From contig JAICWY010000020.1 in assembly GCA_025934645.1 (NCBI GenBank), positions 1 to 34,927 of the forward strand: a stretch of 34,927 nucleotides of DNA, given 5' to 3'. The stretch's first letter is position 1; each line of letters starts with the position of its first letter. Shown here piece by piece: positions 1-8,316 of this stretch. The notes under the pieces were generated by a model. The model was not told the DNA's origin. It saw only the letters and a program-made list of their open reading frames with translations, and made no database searches. Both the position numbers and the translations under genes were made by a program. The DNA comes from Vulcanimicrobiia bacterium (GTDB lineage: Bacteria; Vulcanimicrobiota; Vulcanimicrobiia; Vulcanimicrobiales; Vulcanimicrobiaceae).

Positions 1-1
1 A

Positions 2-796
2 GGTATGGAACGTATCAAACGTTTGGTCATCGTTGACCAAAAGCCCATCGGACGCACACCGCGTTCAAATCTTGCGACGTACACCGGTCTTTTCGATGCC
101 GTGCGAAAGCTCTTCGCGGAAACGAAGAGCGCTCGGGCGCGCCGCTTCGATGCGGGGCGTTTTTCATTCAACGTCGCGAAGGGCCGCTGCGCCGTCTGCA
201 AAGGCGAAGGCTTCGTGATGGTGGAGCTGCTGTTTCTCCCGAGCGTTTACGCGCCATGTTCCGGCTGCCACGGTTCGCGTTATAATCCCGAGACGCTGAA
301 GATCCGGTATCGCGGTAAGAGTATCGCCGAGGTGCTCGATCTCACCGTCGATGCCGCGCGTGAGTTTTTTTTCGAGGACGTACACGTACTGCGCGCATTG
401 GACGTGCTCGCGCAAGTGGGGCTAGGCTATCTTCGCCTGGGGCAGCCCGCGACCGAACTTTCCGGAGGCGAAGCGCAGCGTATCAAACTCGCCACCGAGC
501 TTCAACGAACGCAGCGTGGCGATACGCTCTACGTTCTGGACGAGCCTACAACCGGTTTGCATCCGTTCGACGTTGAGAAGCTCATCCTGCAATTGAACGG
601 CCTGGTGGATGCGGGAAATACGGTGGTCGTCGTGGAGCACGATATGCGCGTGGTCGCGGGAAGCGACTGGATTATCGACATCGGTCCGGGCGCCGGTGAA
701 AAAGGCGGAAAGGTCGTTGTCGCGGGACCGCCGCAAGAGGTCGCGCAGTCACCGGCGAGCCGCACCGCGCCATATCTCGCTGCGTACGTGCGGTAA
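2..796 (+). CDS. uvrA: UvrA-family excinuclease ATPase, C-terminal part (5' end outside window)
   Basis: This is the C-terminal 265 or so residues of a UvrA-family ABC ATPase; the frame is open to the left edge, so the first ATG at 5 is probably internal. UvrA recognises damaged DNA in nucleotide excision repair. Counting from that ATG, a zinc module shows as CAVC (62-65) and CSGC (85-88). The ABC signature LSGGEAQR is at 152-159, Walker B plus D-loop LYVLDEPTTGLH at 175-186, and the switch histidine is in VVEHDM. The stretch reading LLFLPSVYAPC resembles UvrA2-type paralogues more than classical UvrA, which usually reads EMxFLPDVYVxC. The missing N-terminal half would settle which paralogue it is, by presence or absence of the UvrB-binding domain. 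It converges on the next gene, with 16 bases between the stops. Confidence 0.93.
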   Translation, partial: GMERIKRLVIVDQKPIGRTPRSNLATYTGLFDAVRKLFAETKSARARRFDAGRFSFNVAKGRCAVCKGEGFVMVELLFLPSVYAPCSGCHGSRYNPETLKIRYRGKSIAEVLDLTVDAAREFFFEDVHVLRALDVLAQVGLGYLRLGQPATELSGGEAQRIKLATELQRTQRGDTLYVLDEPTTGLHPFDVEKLILQLNGLVDAGNTVVVVEHDMRVVAGSDWIIDIGPGAGEKGGKVVVAGPPQEVAQSPASRTAPYLAAYVR

Positions 797-812
797 AAGG
801 GGCTTCGCGCGA

Positions 813-3290
813 CTACTGCAGCCGTTTGCCGGCGGCGAGCATCGCTTCAAAAGCGTCCGCGGGCACGGGACGGCTGAAATAATAGCCTTGTACGAAGTCG
901 CACCCGAAGTCACGCAGCATCTTGAGTTGGCATGCGGTTTCGGCGCCTTCCGCCACGACGTGCAGACCCAAACTGTGGGCAAGCGTTACAATAGACTGCG
1001 CGATTGCGGCGTCATTCTCGTCCGTCTCCAAGTCACCGACGAACGTACGGTCGATCTTGACCGTATTGAGCGGAAAGCGTTTGAGATACGCGAGCGAGCT
1101 GTACCCGATTCCGAAGTCGTCGACCGCAATTTTGACGCCCATAGCGCGAATCTCTCGGAGTAAGCGAAGTGCGAGATCCGGGTCGTCCATGACGGTGCTT
1201 TCAACCAGTTCGACGACGAGCTTTCCGGCGCCGGGCGTAGGTTTTCCAAAGCAAGTGGCAATCTTTTCGGTCAAACCACCGTGTTTCAATTGTCTGGGCG
1301 AGATGTTCACCGCGATAAAAAGGTCATCGCCGAAACGCTCCGCCCACTGCGCGATAGAGGCGCACGCAGATTCCAGTACCCACTCGCCTATGGGCACGAT
1401 AAGGCCGGTTTCTTCCGCCTCGTTGATAAATGCCGCGGGTGCGAGTAAACCGTTTGCCGGGTGCTCCCATCGCAGCAAAGACTCACATCCCGCAATACGT
1501 CCGCTTGCAAGATCGACGATCGGCTGATAGTGCAAGGTGAATTGCCGATCGCGAATTGCGGTTCGCAGATCCTGTTCCAGCCCCAATCGCCGGCGCGCTG
1601 CATGCTGCAGTTCCTGTGTCGCAAGCTCGATGGTGTTGCCGCCCGAAGCTTTTCCGCGATACATCGCGCCTTCTGCGCCGGCGATGAGGTCGTCCGCCGC
1701 AGTGCCGTCGCTTGGATACATGCTGATGCCGATCGTCGTCGTCATTTCGAGGTCCCGGCCGTCGATAGTATATGACGGGGCAAGCGCGCTATGCATGCGC
1801 GCCGCGAGTGTGACGACCTCTTCGACGTTTGCGCATTCGGCGGAAACGAGGAACGCCGCGCCGCTCAGGCGGCACGCGAACTCGCCGGAGCCGATCGAGC
1901 CGGTAATCCGCTCGGACATGCTTTTGAGCAATGAATCGCCGGTGGAATGCCCCAACGAGTCGTTGACGGCCTTGAAGCGATCCGGGTCGATGCAGAAAAC
2001 GGCGAGCCGGCCGCCGCTCTTTTTTGCGATCTTGATCGCTTGCGAAACGTATTCGGCGAAAACCTGACGGTTGGGGAGGCCGGTGAGTGAGTCGTGTGCG
2101 GCTAGAAATGCTGCGCGCTCTTGCGCAACCTTACGTTCGGTGATATCGAGAACCACGCCGTTTAAGCGTACGGCATTCCGGGACTCGTCGAACGTATACC
2201 GCCCACGCTCGAGAACCCATCGTTCGGCGCGGTCGGCGCAAACGATGCGGTGTTCCAATTCGTAGGATTCGTGCGTCGCGCGCGCCGATTCAATCTCGCA
2301 ACGAACGCGCGCACGATCGTCGGGATGGATGAACTCCCAGAACGCCCCGCTTTCAGGCCGGTAGCTCGCCGGATCCGTCCCGCAAATCCGGTGAAGCTCG
2401 CGGGACCAATAGGTGACCTCGCCCGGATAGTCGATTTCAAAGCTGCCCAGATGCGCGATTTCCTGCGCAAGCGCCAGCTCTGCTTCACTTCTGCGAATGG
2501 ATTCCGCTGCCGCCCGCCGCTCGGTGATGTCGCGGCAGATTACGAGAAACGTTTGCGGCTGGCGCTCGGAATCGCGTACGATCGCGCAATTCGTGTCGAG
2601 CCAGCGATACGAACCGTCTTTATGCCTTGCCCGGAAGATGGTGTGAAAGAACTCTTGATTCAGATCGGCGTGACGTCTGCGAAGATCTTCGACCTCGTCT
2701 TTGTGCACGAACTCTTCGCTGCGATGGCCGATCATCTCGGTGGGCTCGTAACCGAGAATCAATTTAGAGGCGGGTGACACGTATTGGAAGATGCCGTCGA
2801 GATCTTCGTACGCGATAAAATCACGCGAGTGTTCCGCGATCTCGCGGAAGCGCTTCTCGGTGACCTCGAGCGCAATCATCGTTCGTTTGAACGCGGTAGC
2901 GTCGTTCATGGTCAGGATTACCGCTTCCAGACGTCCCGCTTTTCCGAGCAACGGCGTTGCCGAGGCAATCCAGGTCAACCATCCGCGCGTGGGGCTCTCG
3001 AAATGATACTCACGGGCCCGCAAGGGCACGCCGGTCTTGAGCGTGCGCATGACCGGGAGCGAGAGCGGCGTGAGATGCCGGCGTTCCTGGTCCACCATCC
3101 GCATCGTCGCCTTTGTCACGGGCGCCCCGAGAATCTCGCTGCTTTCGATCTCGAACGATTCCAAAAAAGCATGGTTCACGAACATCACGCGGCCTTGCGA
3201 GTCGGTGACGGCAACGCCGGTGTCGAGCTTGTCTAAGAGCAGCGGCCACAGGGCCGATATTGTCTCTCCCCGCATCTGCTCGGACAGCAC
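813..3290 (-). CDS. PAS-PAS-PAS-GGDEF(degenerate)-EAL protein, probable c-di-GMP phosphodiesterase
   Basis: A soluble sensor and effector of 825 residues with no membrane segment. Three PAS/PAC units span roughly 18-130, 145-257 and 270-388, followed by a GGDEF domain (391-555) and an EAL domain (567-818). The GGDEF active-site loop reads RLSGAAF (474-480), so the catalytic GGDEF residues are gone and cyclase activity is unlikely. The EAL domain keeps its metal and catalytic set: ESLLRW (603), VNISPRQL, VELVEST, DDFGIGYSSL, VKID, AEGAET and QGYYFS. The net activity is therefore probably hydrolysis of c-di-GMP, with the GGDEF domain perhaps binding GTP as an allosteric site. The longest reading starts at GTG 3290, which lies inside a hairpin; ATG 3275 is an equally good start. 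The gene is divergent from the lipoprotein gene. Confidence 0.92.
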   Translation of the reverse strand: MLSEQMRGETISALWPLLLDKLDTGVAVTDSQGRVMFVNHAFLESFEIESSEILGAPVTKATMRMVDQERRHLTPLSLPVMRTLKTGVPLRAREYHFESPTRGWLTWIASATPLLGKAGRLEAVILTMNDATAFKRTMIALEVTEKRFREIAEHSRDFIAYEDLDGIFQYVSPASKLILGYEPTEMIGHRSEEFVHKDEVEDLRRRHADLNQEFFHTIFRARHKDGSYRWLDTNCAIVRDSERQPQTFLVICRDITERRAAAESIRRSEAELALAQEIAHLGSFEIDYPGEVTYWSRELHRICGTDPASYRPESGAFWEFIHPDDRARVRCEIESARATHESYELEHRIVCADRAERWVLERGRYTFDESRNAVRLNGVVLDITERKVAQERAAFLAAHDSLTGLPNRQVFAEYVSQAIKIAKKSGGRLAVFCIDPDRFKAVNDSLGHSTGDSLLKSMSERITGSIGSGEFACRLSGAAFLVSAECANVEEVVTLAARMHSALAPSYTIDGRDLEMTTTIGISMYPSDGTAADDLIAGAEGAMYRGKASGGNTIELATQELQHAARRRLGLEQDLRTAIRDRQFTLHYQPIVDLASGRIAGCESLLRWEHPANGLLAPAAFINEAEETGLIVPIGEWVLESACASIAQWAERFGDDLFIAVNISPRQLKHGGLTEKIATCFGKPTPGAGKLVVELVESTVMDDPDLALRLLREIRAMGVKIAVDDFGIGYSSLAYLKRFPLNTVKIDRTFVGDLETDENDAAIAQSIVTLAHSLGLHVVAEGAETACQLKMLRDFGCDFVQGYYFSRPVPADAFEAMLAAGKRLQ

Positions 3291-3313
3291 GGGAAGGTGG
3301 TACCCGTTTTTTT
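3289..3313 (+). terminator. Hairpin with T-run at the start of the EAL gene
   Basis: ACGGG (3289-3293) and CCCGT (3303-3307) form a five-base stem with a nine-base loop, followed on the plus strand by seven T (3307-3313). This has the form of a short Rho-independent terminator on the plus strand. No plus-strand gene ends just upstream, so it could instead stop antisense reading into the divergent promoter region. It also buries the GTG start candidate of the minus-strand EAL gene. The stem is short and the role is uncertain. Confidence 0.3.
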
Positions 3314-3418
3314 ACTCGTGGGTGGGTGGCCCACGCTTGCTATGAGGGCTAGGAATCTCAGCGGGCGCTCAGGATTAATGGACGGCCTTGCACGTTAAGC
3401 GTGTGAGGTACTTGCGAC

Positions 3419-3880
3419 ATGTCTACAACTCGATATGCAGCAGCGGCTGCGCTTGTTTTGGCCTTGACCGGGTGCGGCGGCGGCGCGGGCGGCTTGCTGG
3501 GCGGCATCGGCGGCATCGGCGGCTCCGTGCAATCGTGCTATACCGGTACAAACGTGCAACTTGCTAGTCCGACGGCATTTCAAACCGGCGTGCCGGCGAA
3601 CATCGGGCAAATCACGCTCGTAGCGGACGGCAATTCTAATGCGTTGTACTCGTCGTACAATCAGTGGAACGTGGTGCTGCAGACGAACTTCGGTCAGCAG
3701 ATTACCGGCGGTCCGCTCAACTTGGTTCCGTTTTCAAGCGGCCCGCATCCGTTTCCGTCGGACTATTACTATGCGTCTTCCGTTCCGGCGCTGAATCCGG
3801 GCACGACGTACAACGTGCTGCTCGAGCAGAATAACGGCTCGAACTGCACGGCCGTACCGATCAACTCATTCTCGACCTAA
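3419..3880 (+). CDS. Small exported lipoprotein of unknown function
   Basis: A protein of 153 residues. The N-terminus has a hydrophobic stretch ending in the lipobox LALTGC, so Cys19 would be lipidated after signal peptidase II cleavage and the protein anchored to a membrane facing outward. A glycine-rich linker (20-35) follows. The rest is Ser/Thr/Asn/Gly/Tyr-rich and looks like a small beta-rich domain, with the segments ITLVADGN, NQWNVVLQTNFG and NPGTTYNVLLEQNN suggesting strands. It carries two further cysteines. I do not recognise the family. The gene stands alone between divergent and convergent neighbours, about 130 bases from the EAL gene start. Confidence 0.75.
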   Translation: MSTTRYAAAAALVLALTGCGGGAGGLLGGIGGIGGSVQSCYTGTNVQLASPTAFQTGVPANIGQITLVADGNSNALYSSYNQWNVVLQTNFGQQITGGPLNLVPFSSGPHPFPSDYYYASSVPALNPGTTYNVLLEQNNGSNCTAVPINSFST

Positions 3881-3906
3881 GCAATGCGGCGCATCGATGA
3901 TGTGCA

Positions 3907-4671
3907 TTAGATCGGTGCTTCGGATACATGCTCACCATACGAGCGTGGCTGGAAGTACCAGTCCGGAAGCGTTTTTGGGAAGGTCACATCCGAAAAGGCG
4001 TAATCGACGCTCAAGCCGTCGCCGCCGGGTTGGTCGTCGAACGATGCGCGCGTTGAAATGTGTGTGATGGCCTCGCAGCCATTCACCAACGCGAATGATA
4101 AGGTATCGAGCTGATCGTAGACGGGGCCCGCGAGGACAAAGAGCTTATCGGCAACGACCGCTTTCTTTAGTTCAAACGTAGCAGTATCGGCCCATAGTTC
4201 GCGCAAGATGTACGTCCCGGGAACATGAAGCGGCCGAACGCGCAGGTGCCACTGCCCGCTCTCGATCTGGGCGGAAGTCACCTCGTACGCCGGGCCACCG
4301 GATGCCACGACCGACGCGATGGTTCGATAGGATGAATCCGGTTGCGGTGCCGTTGCGTTGGCGCCTGCCAGGCCGAAAATATCGGCGGTCGGAGGCCCCG
4401 GATCCCATGGGCCGTTGAATGACACGCGCGTGTAGCTCAGCGCTCCGGGCCGGCCGCGGAAAACGCGGCGCTCGAGTGCGGAAGAATCCGAAGCGCGATA
4501 CCACACGCGATACGTGTACGACCACTCCAGATCCGTCAGGCCATCCGGCGTGAGCTGGTCGCGCCGAAGCGTGTAACTTACGAATGGCGCGCGTGGCCGC
4601 GCAGTATATGTGCGGACGATCTGCGAGAACAGCGTTCCACCGGTCAACGCGGCTGCCAGAAGCAGACTCAT
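3907..4671 (-). CDS. Exported protein of unknown function
   Basis: A protein of 254 residues with a short hydrophobic N-terminus (MSLLLAAALTGGTLFSQ) that looks like a signal peptide lacking the usual leading basic residues. An in-frame stop lies only one codon upstream of the ATG, so the start cannot move further out. The mature part is beta-rich and tryptophan/tyrosine-rich, with a conserved-looking end (LPDWYFQPRSYG). Its general look recalls periplasmic proteins with an outer-membrane lipoprotein-sorting type fold, but no motif proves that. The gene is divergent from the PP-loop ATPase gene with a very short shared promoter region, and its 3' end faces the lipoprotein gene. Confidence 0.7.
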   Translation of the reverse strand: MSLLLAAALTGGTLFSQIVRTYTARPRAPFVSYTLRRDQLTPDGLTDLEWSYTYRVWYRASDSSALERRVFRGRPGALSYTRVSFNGPWDPGPPTADIFGLAGANATAPQPDSSYRTIASVVASGGPAYEVTSAQIESGQWHLRVRPLHVPGTYILRELWADTATFELKKAVVADKLFVLAGPVYDQLDTLSFALVNGCEAITHISTRASFDDQPGGDGLSVDYAFSDVTFPKTLPDWYFQPRSYGEHVSEAPI

Positions 4672-4752
4672 GATCTAGATAATACAGCATGCGCGTGCGC
4701 TGTGACCGGCATAAGCAAAGGAGCGCCGAAGCGTCCATCAAAACGAGCCCGC

Positions 4753-5487
4753 GTGAAAGAACGGGTCATTTTTTGTTGGAGCGGCGGCAAAGACTCTGCT
4801 TTGGCGCTCCACCGGATGCTGCAAGACGAGCGCTACCAAGTTGCGTCGCTCCTGGTCACGTGCAACGAAGAATTTCGGCGCGTTTCGATGCACGGCGTGC
4901 GAATCGAACTCGCTCAGATGCAGGCCGACGCCATCGGACTGCCGCTAGAGATCGTATTCGTACCGGCGGGCGGTTCCAACGACACGTATCAGCGCAAAAT
5001 GGCGGAAGTGCTGCTGGCGCACAAAGCGCGCGGCGTTACGGGCGTCGGATTCGGGGACATCTTTCTCGAAGATCTCAAGCAATGGCGCGAAGCAAACCTT
5101 GCGGAAATCGGTATGCGCGGAGTTTTTCCGTTGTGGAAAAACGAGCCGCGCGCGCTTATGACCGAGTTTATCGACCTCGGCTTTAAATCCGTCGTGTGCT
5201 GCGTAAGCGACGCGTATCTCGACGAACGCGCACTCGGCCGCACAATCAACTGGGAATTTTTGAACGCGCTTCCGGACGAAGTGGATCTGTGCGGCGAGAA
5301 CGGCGAGTTCCATTCCTTCGCGTACGAGGGCCCCATCTTCAAGCAGCCCTTGAATCTCATCATCGGAGAAAGCGTCTATCGCCCCGTCGAGCAAATGCAT
5401 CCGGGTGCTGCCGCAGCAACGGCCTGCCCGCTTACGGGCACGCGGGTCCCACGCGGATTCTGGTTTTGCGATCTGCTGCCGTCATGA
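4753..5487 (+). CDS. Dph6-like PP-loop ATPase (diphthine-ammonia ligase family)
   Basis: An adenine-nucleotide alpha-hydrolase with the PP-loop SGGKDSALAL near its N-terminus and the family's second signature GENGEFHSF near the C-terminus. In archaea and eukaryotes Dph6 amidates diphthine on EF2. Bacteria lack diphthamide, so the bacterial homologues, common as stand-alone genes, have an unknown substrate; an ATP-dependent amidation or related adenylation is the safe description. The longest reading starts at GTG 4702. I prefer GTG 4753 (244 residues), because the family begins only a few residues before the strand that leads into the PP-loop and the extra 17 residues are basic and unconserved-looking. 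The stop is followed by an inverted repeat. Confidence 0.85.
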   Translation: MKERVIFCWSGGKDSALALHRMLQDERYQVASLLVTCNEEFRRVSMHGVRIELAQMQADAIGLPLEIVFVPAGGSNDTYQRKMAEVLLAHKARGVTGVGFGDIFLEDLKQWREANLAEIGMRGVFPLWKNEPRALMTEFIDLGFKSVVCCVSDAYLDERALGRTINWEFLNALPDEVDLCGENGEFHSFAYEGPIFKQPLNLIIGESVYRPVEQMHPGAAAATACPLTGTRVPRGFWFCDLLPS

Positions 5488-5502
5488 GCCCGTAACGACT
5501 GA

Positions 5503-5526
5503 CTTGCGTACAAAACCGTACGCAAG
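5503..5526. repeat. Perfect inverted repeat downstream of the Dph6-like gene
   Basis: CTTGCGTAC (5503-5511) and GTACGCAAG (5518-5526) are perfectly complementary around a six-base spacer. It lies 15 bases after the ATPase stop and about 100 bases before the stressosome operon. No T-run follows, so it is either a weak transcription-stop hairpin or a palindromic operator for the downstream operon. The rest of 5488-5629 shows no convincing promoter. Confidence 0.5.
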
Positions 5527-5629
5527 CGTTCACCCGGCTAAGGAGATCTGACAAACATGTGTTCGTAGGCTGCGTTCGATTGAGCGTGCCGGTAGAGGGT
5601 CGTATTCGCAAAACCGGAATCAAACACTA

Positions 5630-6481
5630 ATGAAAACGCTGGCTGATGGCGGATATGACATATCCGCGTTTTTTTTAGATCATCGTGACGTCATCGCGCG
5701 CGACTGGACGCAGCGTGTTGCAAAGAATTCGACCGGGCGGATCAGCGCCGCCGAAACCCAGAGCGAACTTCTGCCGATTTTAGATGCGCTGTTGAAGATC
5801 GTTGGCGAGTGGCCGAACGTGTCCGGTGCGCCGTTCGAAGAAGTGCGCGCACTGCTATCGGAATATTCGCGCAGCCGCGCACGCAACGGCTTCAGCCCTG
5901 CGGAAACGGCGACGGCGGTATTCGCGCTACGCGACGCCGTGCTGTCCGAAGCGAATAAGAACCCGCAGGGACCGGGCTATACCGGCATCGAGCGTTTTTC
6001 GCAAATGATCGACAGCTTAGGATTGATAACGTTCGATGCCTACGTGCGCACGCGCGAGACGATCATTACGAGCCAAACGGAACAACTGCTCGAACTATCG
6101 ACGCCCGTCGTAAAACTCTGGAACGGCATCCTCGCGGTGCCGCTCGTCGGCACGCTCGATTCCGCGCGCACGCAAGTCGTGATGGAAGCGTTGCTCCAGA
6201 TGTTGGTATCGACCGAAAGCCAGCACGCGATCATCGACATCACCGGCGTCCCTGCGGTGGACACGCAAGTCGCGCAGCACCTGCTCAAAACCGTGATGGC
6301 CGCGCGGCTGATGGGCGCCGAATGCGTTATCTCGGGCATTCGCCCGCAGATCGCGCAGACGATCGTCGCGCTCGGCGTCGAATTCGGAGACATCGTCACG
6401 AAAGCTTCGCTGGCCGACGCTTTACAATTGACGCTGCAGCGCTCCGGTTTTGAAGTCCGAAAGAGCGAACGAAAAGCGTGA
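5630..6481 (+). CDS. rsbR: RsbR-type stressosome protein (N-terminal sensor domain plus STAS)
   Basis: A protein of 283 residues with an all-alpha N-terminal sensor domain (about 10-150) joined to a STAS domain (about 160-272). RsbR paralogues form the stressosome core with RsbS and hold the RsbT kinase until stress leads to phosphorylation. The STAS domain keeps both threonines known to be phosphorylated in Bacillus RsbRA: T212 in [10 protein letters not shown] and T244 in IAQTIVALG. The surrounding [11 protein letters not shown] and [10 protein letters not shown] are textbook RsbR. It is the first gene of a six-gene operon, and its TGA overlaps the GTG of rsbS by four bases. The ligand of the N-terminal domain cannot be told from sequence; I see no obvious haem or flavin motif. 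Confidence 0.93.
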   Translation: MKTLADGGYDISAFFLDHRDVIARDWTQRVAKNSTGRISAAETQSELLPILDALLKIVGEWPNVSGAPFEEVRALLSEYSRSRARNGFSPAETATAVFALRDAVLSEANKNPQGPGYTGIERFSQMIDSLGLITFDAYVRTRETIITSQTEQLLELSTPVVKLWNGILAVPLVGTLDSARTQVVMEALLQMLVSTESQHAIIDITGVPAVDTQVAQHLLKTVMAARLMGAECVISGIRPQIAQTIVALGVEFGDIVTKASLADALQLTLQRSGFEVRKSERKA

Positions 6482-6906
6482 CCGACGTTATTCCGATCCA
6501 GAAAATCGGACAGACGCTCATCGTCTCGATCCAATCGGATCTCAGCGACGACAGTACGCTAGCGTTGCACAGCTCGCTTACGAGCAAGATCGTCGAAACC
6601 GGGGCCCGCGCCGTCATTATCGACATCTCTGCGCTGGAAATCGTGGATAGCTTCATCGGACGCATGCTCTCGACGATTGCGGCGACGTCGCGTTTGCTCG
6701 ACGCCGACACTGTCGTCGTCGGTATGCGTCCCGCAGTCGCAATAACGCTCACGGAGCTTGGCTTGTCGCTAGGCGGCGTCCGGACAGCCTTGAACGCGGA
6801 AAAAGCCTTCGCACTTCTCGCCCAAAGCGGCATCTCGGGTACCACGGACGCCGGCGAAACTCCAAGCGAACTGAGCCATGACGATAGTACAACACTGGTC
6901 GATTGA
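6478..6906 (+). CDS. rsbS: RsbS, STAS-domain stressosome antagonist
   Basis: A single STAS-domain protein of 142 residues with a GTG start inside the rsbR stop (GTGA). RsbS binds and inhibits the switch kinase RsbT within the stressosome and releases it once phosphorylated. The phosphorylation-site serine is S58 in [17 protein letters not shown], at the position of Ser59 of the Bacillus protein. [14 protein letters not shown] is the expected second conserved strand-helix. The tail after about residue 118 is Ser/Thr/Asp-rich and longer than usual, and it overlaps the start of rsbT by 29 bases, so the two are probably translated together. Confidence 0.93.
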   Translation: MTDVIPIQKIGQTLIVSIQSDLSDDSTLALHSSLTSKIVETGARAVIIDISALEIVDSFIGRMLSTIAATSRLLDADTVVVGMRPAVAITLTELGLSLGGVRTALNAEKAFALLAQSGISGTTDAGETPSELSHDDSTTLVD

Positions 6907-7321
6907 CGGTGTGCCGGCCGACGCGCAAGCAGCAGAGTTTGAGATACAAAGCGACGCCGATGTCGTAAAAGTGCGGCAAGCCGCGCGGCAGCTCGCGCAA
7001 AAGGCCGCGCTTTCCATCGTAGACCAAACGAAGATCGTCACCGCCGTTAGCGAGTTGGCGCGCAACACGCTGATCCATGGCGGCGGGGGCACCGCGCAAG
7101 TAGAGATCGTCAAGAACGAGAAGCGCGTCGGCGTTCGCGCAGTCTTTATGGACGAAGGCCCCGGAATTGCAGACACAACGCGTGCGTTGTCCGGCGGCTT
7201 TAGCACCGGCGGCGGCTTGGGCTTGGGTCTCTCCGGCAGCCGCCGTTTGGTGGACGCATTCGATCTCGACACCGCACCGGGCCGCGGGACGCGCGTTACG
7301 GTGACGAAGTGGGCGCGTTAA
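6878..7321 (+). CDS. rsbT: RsbT, GHKL-type serine/threonine switch kinase
   Basis: A kinase of 147 residues from the anti-sigma/RsbT branch of the GHKL family. Visible ATP-site motifs are the N-box [13 protein letters not shown] (N63), the G1 box DEGPGI (92-97) and the G2 box [12 protein letters not shown] (113-124). In stressosomes RsbT phosphorylates RsbR and RsbS, leaves the complex, and then activates a PP2C phosphatase. Here two PP2C proteins are encoded downstream in the same operon, and the receiver-GAF-PP2C protein is the natural candidate target. The N-terminal 20 residues are an extension over Bacillus RsbT and come from the overlap with rsbS. Confidence 0.93.
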   Translation: MTIVQHWSIDGVPADAQAAEFEIQSDADVVKVRQAARQLAQKAALSIVDQTKIVTAVSELARNTLIHGGGGTAQVEIVKNEKRVGVRAVFMDEGPGIADTTRALSGGFSTGGGLGLGLSGSRRLVDAFDLDTAPGRGTRVTVTKWAR

Positions 7322-8316
7322 CCGCGTATTCCTTCGATGACGAATGGCTCCCCGTCGAAGATTCCAGCGCTCCGGGCCGCGTGCGGCGCTGCGCCGTACA
7401 ATATGCGCAACGCATCGGATTCAGCGATCACCGTGCGGGTGAAGTGGCAATAGCGGCGACGGAACTTGCCACGAACTTGCAGCACCATGCCGTCCACGGC
7501 GTCATGCTGGTGCGCGTGCGTCGCGACTTTGAAGAGCCCGGCCTACAGCTGCTCGCGATTGACAGCGGGCCCGGAATATCGGACTTTACGCGGATCGCTG
7601 CCGACGGTGAATCCACGCGTGGAACGTTGGGCATTGGTCTCGGCGCGGTAATGCGTATGGCCAGCAGCTTTGCCGTGCATTCGGTGCCCGGACGCGGCAC
7701 GGTGATGGACGCGATGTTTTACGCGGCCGCCGCGCCGTCCCCGCGCGCGCCTGTTGCCGGTTTTACACGGCCGATTTCAGGTGAAACGACCTGCGGCGAC
7801 GCGTGGGGTTACTACGCAGTCGAGGATCGGCTGTATGTTGTGCTTGCCGATGGACTAGGCCATGGGGAGTTGGCGGCGACCGCGTCACGCGAGGCCGTAA
7901 AAACGTTTTTGTCCGACAAAACAGAGGGCGATTTATCGCAATCACTTCAGCGCATGGACGCTGCGCTGCAGCCGACGCGCGGAGCCGCTGTGGGGACGAT
8001 GTGCATCGACCGCGGCGCAAATAGCGTCACGTTCGCGGGCGTCGGAAACATTGCTGCGTGGGTCGATGATGGAGACCGGCGGCGCGCACTCGCATCGATT
8101 CCCGGCATCGTCGGTACAAAAATAAAAAAAATTCAAGCCGTGCAGATGCCGTTGAACCGGAATTGCAGGATCGTCATGCATTCCGATGGGCTCTCTTCGA
8201 AATGGGACCTGCGCGAATATCCGGGGCTGCGCGCAAAAGAGCTGCCGCTCATCGCTGCTACGCTGCTGCGCGACGCGGGGATTCGTCACGATGACGCATC
8301 GGTAGTCGTGGCATGA
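7309..8316 (+). CDS. Fusion of an RsbT/W-like GHKL kinase domain with an RsbX-like PP2C phosphatase
   Basis: A protein of 335 residues with a GTG start 13 bases inside rsbT. Residues 1-140 form a second GHKL domain with N-box ELATNLQHHA (N56), DSGPGI (85-90) and TLGIGLG (106-112). Residues 150-335 form a PP2C/SpoIIE-type phosphatase with CGDAW (162-166), LADGLGHGELA (179-189) and the metal-binding DDASVVV at the end. RsbX in Bacillus resets the stressosome by dephosphorylating RsbR and RsbS, so the fusion would put opposing kinase-like and phosphatase activities on one chain. The kinase half could also act as a docking module. The gene overlaps the next one by four bases (ATGA). Confidence 0.88.
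   Translation: MGALTAYSFDDEWLPVEDSSAPGRVRRCAVQYAQRIGFSDHRAGEVAIAATELATNLQHHAVHGVMLVRVRRDFEEPGLQLLAIDSGPGISDFTRIAADGESTRGTLGIGLGAVMRMASSFAVHSVPGRGTVMDAMFYAAAAPSPRAPVAGFTRPISGETTCGDAWGYYAVEDRLYVVLADGLGHGELAATASREAVKTFLSDKTEGDLSQSLQRMDAALQPTRGAAVGTMCIDRGANSVTFAGVGNIAAWVDDGDRRRALASIPGIVGTKIKKIQAVQMPLNRNCRIVMHSDGLSSKWDLREYPGLRAKELPLIAATLLRDAGIRHDDASVVVA

Noticed and set aside
3289-3313. Definite terminator for an upstream gene
   Set aside because: No plus-strand gene ends before it and the five-base stem is short, so it is kept only as a low-confidence feature.
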